A stretch of DNA of 64,000 nucleotides, from assembly GCA_026169535.1 (NCBI GenBank), contig JAPFCU010000037.1, positions 1-64,000 on the forward strand, in the 5' to 3' direction. Of this stretch, positions 60,216-64,000 are shown one piece after another. The stretch is from Blautia sp. (GTDB lineage Bacteria > Bacillota > Clostridia > Lachnospirales > Lachnospiraceae). The notes beneath the pieces were generated by a model. That model saw nothing but the letters and a program-made list of their open reading frames with translations. It was not told the origin of the DNA and ran no database searches. A program made the translations under genes and the position numbers. Within the stretch, counting starts at the first letter, position 1, and each line of letters starts with the position of its first letter.

Positions 60216-62216
60216 TCATCCCTGGGCATGAAGTCCATATTCTGTGCTGAAATTTTTTCGTGTTCTTCTTATTAAGAATACCACAACAAGAACCATTGCC
60301 GCAACTGCTGCCAGCCCTGGAACAAATCCACTTCCCAGACTTCCTGTAGTTATCAGTGTTCCAATCTGATATACCATAAACGCAACAGCATACCCGGTTC
60401 CCAACTGTAAGGCAATGCCTCCCCACAGCCACTTTCTGTCCTGCATTTCTGAGTTCATCGCACCCAGCGCAGCAAAGCAGGGCGGTGTAAACAGATTGAA
60501 CATCAAATAGGCAAGCGCTGCTGCCTTTGTCAGTCCCATAACAGCCGCTACCTGGTTTCCGCTTCCTACAAGAGCAAAATCTTCATCAATAAAACTGGTA
60601 AGTCCATATACTACAGCCAGGGTACCTACTACATTTTCCTTGGCAATAAATCCTGTAATGGCTGCTGCTGCAAGCTGCCATACTCCAAATCCCAGAGGGA
60701 TCAGAAGCACTGCAAAAGGTGTTGCTATAGATGCCAGAATAGAAGTACTTTCCATTCCTTCTTCTACGACCTGAAGATGCCAGTTGAAGCTTTGCATGAT
60801 CTGTACTGCTGTATTGCACACCAGAATAATAGTACCTGCTTTTACAATATAAGCCTTTCCACGGGACAACATGGAAAACACGGCTCTTTTCAGGCTTGGA
60901 ATTTTATATTCCGGAAGTTCAATGATAAAAAATGATTTCCGAAATTTATATCCTGTAATCTGGTTAACCAGAAGTGCCCCAAGAAAAATCAGCACAATTC
61001 CTACCAGATACATTGTTGGACCTACCCATCCTGCATCAGAGAAAAATGCTCCTGCAAATAACGCGATCACCGGAAGCTTTGCTCCGCATGGCATAAAAGG
61101 TGTCAGCATTGCAGTAGCTCTTCGTTCTCTCTCATTACGGATGGTACGGCATGCCATAATTCCAGGAATAGCGCATCCGGTTCCAATCACCATAGGGATT
61201 ACAGATTTTCCTGAAAGACCGACTCTTTTAAAAATAGGATCAAGAACAACCGTAGCTCTTGCCATATATCCGCAGTCCTCAAGAAGAGCAATCAAAAAAT
61301 ACATAACCATTACCAGCGGCAGAAATCCTACAACAGCACCAACTCCGCCAATAATACCATCTACCAGAAGTGCCTGCAGAAACGGACTGGCAGATTCCAC
61401 ATGCCCGCCTACCCAGCTCTGGAAGGTTTCAATCCATCCCACCAGCCAGTCTGCGATCCAGGTTCCCACTGTAGATTGAGATATGTAAAATACCAGGAAC
61501 ATAACAGCCGCAAAAATAGGAATGCCTACAATTTTATTGGTAAGAACCGCATCAATCTGATCCTGACGGTTTTTATTTTTTGTAAAAACCTTTCTCTTTT
61601 CTACTGCTTTTACAATGTCATTTACAAAATCAAATCTTTTTCTGTCTGCAGCTTCTACCGCAGCTTTATTCTGAAGATTAATCTCCTCCTGCATATAAGG
61701 GGCTTTCTGTCCTTTTCCTTTTAAAGCAGCCGCATTGACAACCGCCTCCTTAAGACCCTTATGACCAGAAGAGGAGGCTACTGTGCGGATTACCGGACAC
61801 CCCAGTTTTTTTGATAAAAGCTCAATGTCAATCTCTGTTTTTTTCTTTTCTGTCACATCACTTTTATTTAACGCCACCACAACCGGTATTCCAAGTTCCA
61901 GAAGCTGCGTAGTAAAAAACAGACTTCTGCTGAGATTGGTTGCGTCCACAATATTGATGATAGCATCCGGTGCTTCATTTTTTACATAGCTACTGGTAAT
62001 GCTTTCCTCAGATGTAAAAGGAGACATGGAATAAGCACCTGGCAGATCCACTGCTACAAGTTCCTCATTTCCTTCATAATACCCTTTCCTGATTGGACTT
62101 TCCTTTCTTTCTACCGTAACTCCTGCCCAGTTTCCAACTTTTTCATTTCTTCCGGTAAGGGCATTATACATGGTAGTTTTACCACTGTTGGGGTTTCCTG
62201 CCAAAGCAATTCTCAT
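60216..62216 (-). CDS. feoB: Ferrous iron transport protein B
   Basis: ALAGNPNSGKTTMYNALTGRNEKVGNWAGVTVERKE, VDLPGAYSM, Gate/Nucleoside_recog TM regions; start placed at Met after GGAGGAGA. Confidence 0.97.
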   Translation of the reverse strand: MRIALAGNPNSGKTTMYNALTGRNEKVGNWAGVTVERKESPIRKGYYEGNEELVAVDLPGAYSMSPFTSEESITSSYVKNEAPDAIINIVDATNLSRSLFFTTQLLELGIPVVVALNKSDVTEKKKTEIDIELLSKKLGCPVIRTVASSSGHKGLKEAVVNAAALKGKGQKAPYMQEEINLQNKAAVEAADRKRFDFVNDIVKAVEKRKVFTKNKNRQDQIDAVLTNKIVGIPIFAAVMFLVFYISQSTVGTWIADWLVGWIETFQSWVGGHVESASPFLQALLVDGIIGGVGAVVGFLPLVMVMYFLIALLEDCGYMARATVVLDPIFKRVGLSGKSVIPMVIGTGCAIPGIMACRTIRNERERRATAMLTPFMPCGAKLPVIALFAGAFFSDAGWVGPTMYLVGIVLIFLGALLVNQITGYKFRKSFFIIELPEYKIPSLKRAVFSMLSRGKAYIVKAGTIILVCNTAVQIMQSFNWHLQVVEEGMESTSILASIATPFAVLLIPLGFGVWQLAAAAITGFIAKENVVGTLAVVYGLTSFIDEDFALVGSGNQVAAVMGLTKAAALAYLMFNLFTPPCFAALGAMNSEMQDRKWLWGGIALQLGTGYAVAFMVYQIGTLITTGSLGSGFVPGLAAVAAMVLVVVFLIRRTRKNFSTEYGLHAQG

Positions 62217-62245
62217 AACCTTTCTCTCCTCCATAACCTAATTAA

Positions 62246-62262
62246 TTAGTTCAGACTAACCT
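62246..62262. promoter_or_regulatory. DtxR/IdeR-like box upstream of feoB
   Basis: TTAGTTCAGACTAACCT (TTAG-N6-CTAA). Confidence 0.55.
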
Positions 62263-62275
62263 GTGGTCTGAAAAA

Positions 62276-62298
62276 AAATAGTGACAGAATCACTATTT
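62276..62298 (-). terminator. Hairpin with U-tract immediately after feoA, before feoB
   Basis: Plus AAATAGTGA-cagaa-TCACTATTT; minus strand followed by TTTTT. Confidence 0.75.
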
Positions 62299-62516
62299 TA
62301 TATCGAAATAGCCTGTGCCAGATCATGATCGATATTATATCTGGCATCTTTAATAGAGACTACACAGCCGCCCTTTCTGTGAGCAATCACTGTAATCGGT
62401 TCTCCACTGTAGCACCCCAGAGAAAAAAGAAAAGCATCCAGCTCTTCGTCATCTGTAACAATATCCTTTACGATATATTCTTCTCCTTCTCTCGCTTCTG
62501 ACAGATTCATAAGCAT
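62298..62516 (-). CDS. feoA: FeoA family protein
   Basis: 72 aa; MNLSEAREGEEYIVKDI, LGCYSGEPITVIAHRKGGCVVSI. Confidence 0.9.
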   Translation of the reverse strand: MLMNLSEAREGEEYIVKDIVTDDEELDAFLFSLGCYSGEPITVIAHRKGGCVVSIKDARYNIDHDLAQAISI

Positions 62517-62588
62517 ATAATTCTCACTTTCCCGGAATCCGTTTCACACATTGATCCGATCTTTTTGTTAGTATTAATAAACTTTATG

Positions 62589-62623
62589 TTAGTTAGTATA
62601 CGCTAACACAGTTAGTTTGTCAA
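62589..62623 (-). promoter_or_regulatory. feoA promoter overlapped by TTAG-N6-CTAA box
   Basis: Minus strand TTGACA (62618-62623)/17/TATACT (62595-62600); TTAGTATACGCTAA at 62593-62606. Confidence 0.8.
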
Positions 62624-62635
62624 CACTTTTATCGT

Positions 62636-62668
62636 AAAAAAAGTCCGGCATTACGCCAGACTTTTTTT
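62636..62668 (-). terminator. argD terminator overlapping the argD stop codon
   Basis: AAAAAAAGTCcGGC-attac-GCCaGACTTTTTTT; stop TTA at 62651-62653 lies in the loop. Confidence 0.85.
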
Positions 62669-63841
62669 CAGTTTCATGATCATCTCATCAATATCCTCTT
62701 TTTTTATAACCAGAGGAGGTACCATCCTCAGCACATCGTTGCCTGCTGAAATCACCAACAGCCTGTTTTCCAAGGCTTTCTTTACAACATTTCCTACCGG
62801 AATCCCCTGAATCACCAGTCCCTGCATAAATCCTTTTCCACGTCTCGCAGAAACACAGTCATACTTATCCACAATCTCATCCAGCTTTTCTTCCAGATAA
62901 GGCGTCAGCTCCTGCACATGATCCAGGATATGATTCTCTTCATAAATATCAAAAACCTTGCTTACAGCAGCGCAGACAAATGGATTTCCGCCATAAGTCG
63001 TTCCATGATCCCCCGGCTCCAGAGAAATTTCTGCAGCTTTCTCTCCAAGAACAAAAGCCCCCACCGGAACTCCATTGCCAAGAGCCTTGGCACAGGTCAT
63101 AATATCCGGCTTTACACCATATCCCTGCCATGCAAAATATTCTCCGGTGCGTCCCATACCACACTGGATCTCATCAAGGATCAGAAGGATATCTTTTTCA
63201 TCACAAAGGCTGCGAAGACCTTTCAGAAATTCCCTGTCTGCCGGATAAATACCTCCCTCACCCTGCACTGTTTCCAGCAGTATGGCACAGGTTTTATCTG
63301 TAATCTCTGCCTTTACACTTTCCAGATCATTAAACTGTGCAAACTTCACTCCACCGAGCAAAGGTTCAAAAGGCTCTCTGTAATGAGCCGTACCCGTAAC
63401 GGAAAGAGCTCCCATACTTCTTCCATGGAAAGAATGTTCCATTGCAATGACTTCATATCTCCCGCCGTTATATTTTTTAAATCCGTATTTCCTTGCTGCC
63501 TTCAGAGCTCCCTCAATGGCCTCTGTACCACTGTTTGTAAAAAACACCTTGCTCATACCACTGGCTTTTATCAGTTTCTCTCCGGCTCTGCTCATAGGCT
63601 CATTGTAATAAAGATTGGAAATATGAGTCAGCTTATGGATCTGCTCCATCAGCGCCTCATCATAGCCCGGATAATGATATCCCAGTGCATTTACTGCAAT
63701 TCCTGCTGCAAAATCAAGATATTCTTTTCCCTCTGTATCATAAAGCCGGCATCCCTCTCCCCTGTCAAACATCACCGGAAAACGGTTGTATGTATGAAGG
63801 ATACTTTTTTCTGCCTGGTCCATCTGTTCATGCATGTTCAT
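62651..63841 (-). CDS. argD: Acetylornithine aminotransferase
   Basis: 396 aa; [57 protein letters not shown]. Confidence 0.94.
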   Translation of the reverse strand: MNMHEQMDQAEKSILHTYNRFPVMFDRGEGCRLYDTEGKEYLDFAAGIAVNALGYHYPGYDEALMEQIHKLTHISNLYYNEPMSRAGEKLIKASGMSKVFFTNSGTEAIEGALKAARKYGFKKYNGGRYEVIAMEHSFHGRSMGALSVTGTAHYREPFEPLLGGVKFAQFNDLESVKAEITDKTCAILLETVQGEGGIYPADREFLKGLRSLCDEKDILLILDEIQCGMGRTGEYFAWQGYGVKPDIMTCAKALGNGVPVGAFVLGEKAAEISLEPGDHGTTYGGNPFVCAAVSKVFDIYEENHILDHVQELTPYLEEKLDEIVDKYDCVSARRGKGFMQGLVIQGIPVGNVVKKALENRLLVISAGNDVLRMVPPLVIKKEDIDEMIMKLKKSLA

Positions 63842-64000
63842 TGTAATATTTTTCGCCGTCCTCTCTTAAAATAGCAGTTCCGATTCCCTTGTTGGTAAAG
63901 ATCTCCAGCAGAAGACTGTGCGGAATCCTTCCATCCAGAATATGAACTCTGTTTACTCCGTTTTCTATGGCATCAATACAGTTTTTCAGTTTGGGAATCA
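63828..64000 (-). CDS. argB: Acetylglutamate kinase, C-terminal part (partial)
   Basis: Minus-strand translation ...[41 protein letters not shown]; overlaps argD start. Confidence 0.88.
   Translation of the reverse strand, partial: IPKLKNCIDAIENGVNRVHILDGRIPHSLLLEIFTNKGIGTAILREDGEKYYNEHA

Noticed and set aside
60067-60432. 121-aa minus-strand ORF at the feoB 3' end
   Set aside because: Out of frame with feoB and overlaps the real Cys-rich small protein; low-complexity translation without family signal.
1-64000. CRISPR arrays, tRNA/rRNA genes, prophage or defence systems
   Set aside because: No regularly spaced repeats, RNA-gene signatures or phage/defence proteins were recognised by reading; a dedicated scan was not possible.

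Overview
This looks like a 64 kb chromosomal segment of a low/mid-GC, spore-forming Firmicute. Lachnospiraceae is my inference from gene content and gene order. Almost every gene is on the minus strand; rpsT is the one clear plus-strand gene. Reading leftward from the right edge, the blocks are: argB (partial)/argD; feoA-feoB plus a small Cys-rich protein missing from the ORF track; a DUF606-type transporter; a ComEA-like lipoprotein; a WalRK-like two-component system and a GerMN protein; comEC-holA; a nadB-nadC-niaR-nadA operon; rpsT / gpr / spoIIP; a ~10 kb sugar catabolism islet (ROK regulator, two Gfo/Idh/MocA and two TIM-barrel genes, sugar ABC transporter, ROK kinase); lepA-lipoprotein-hemW; uvrA, mreB, recD2, comF; two membrane proteins next to cdaA-cdaR; HPr; an L,D-transpeptidase with wall-binding repeats; and a surface-polysaccharide locus (rfbB, rfbA, rfbC, Wzm/Wzt, methyltransferase, glycosyltransferases). 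The strongest candidates for something undescribed are in the polysaccharide locus. One is an Arn-like module: WecE-type aminotransferase, ArnC-like GT2, split EamA pair, and two ATP-grasp enzymes, one fused in-frame to an ACC-deaminase/D-cysteine-desulfhydrase-like PLP domain. The other is a methyltransferase-kinase-like protein beside a Wzt with a C-terminal domain, resembling a WbdD-type chain-termination system. Several regulatory sites can be read directly: a NiaR-type operator over a -35 box, paired TTAG-N6-CTAA boxes at feoAB, and a hairpin enclosing the spoIIP start codon. No tRNA, rRNA, CRISPR array or transposase was recognised. All family calls come from motif recognition by eye; no database search was run.
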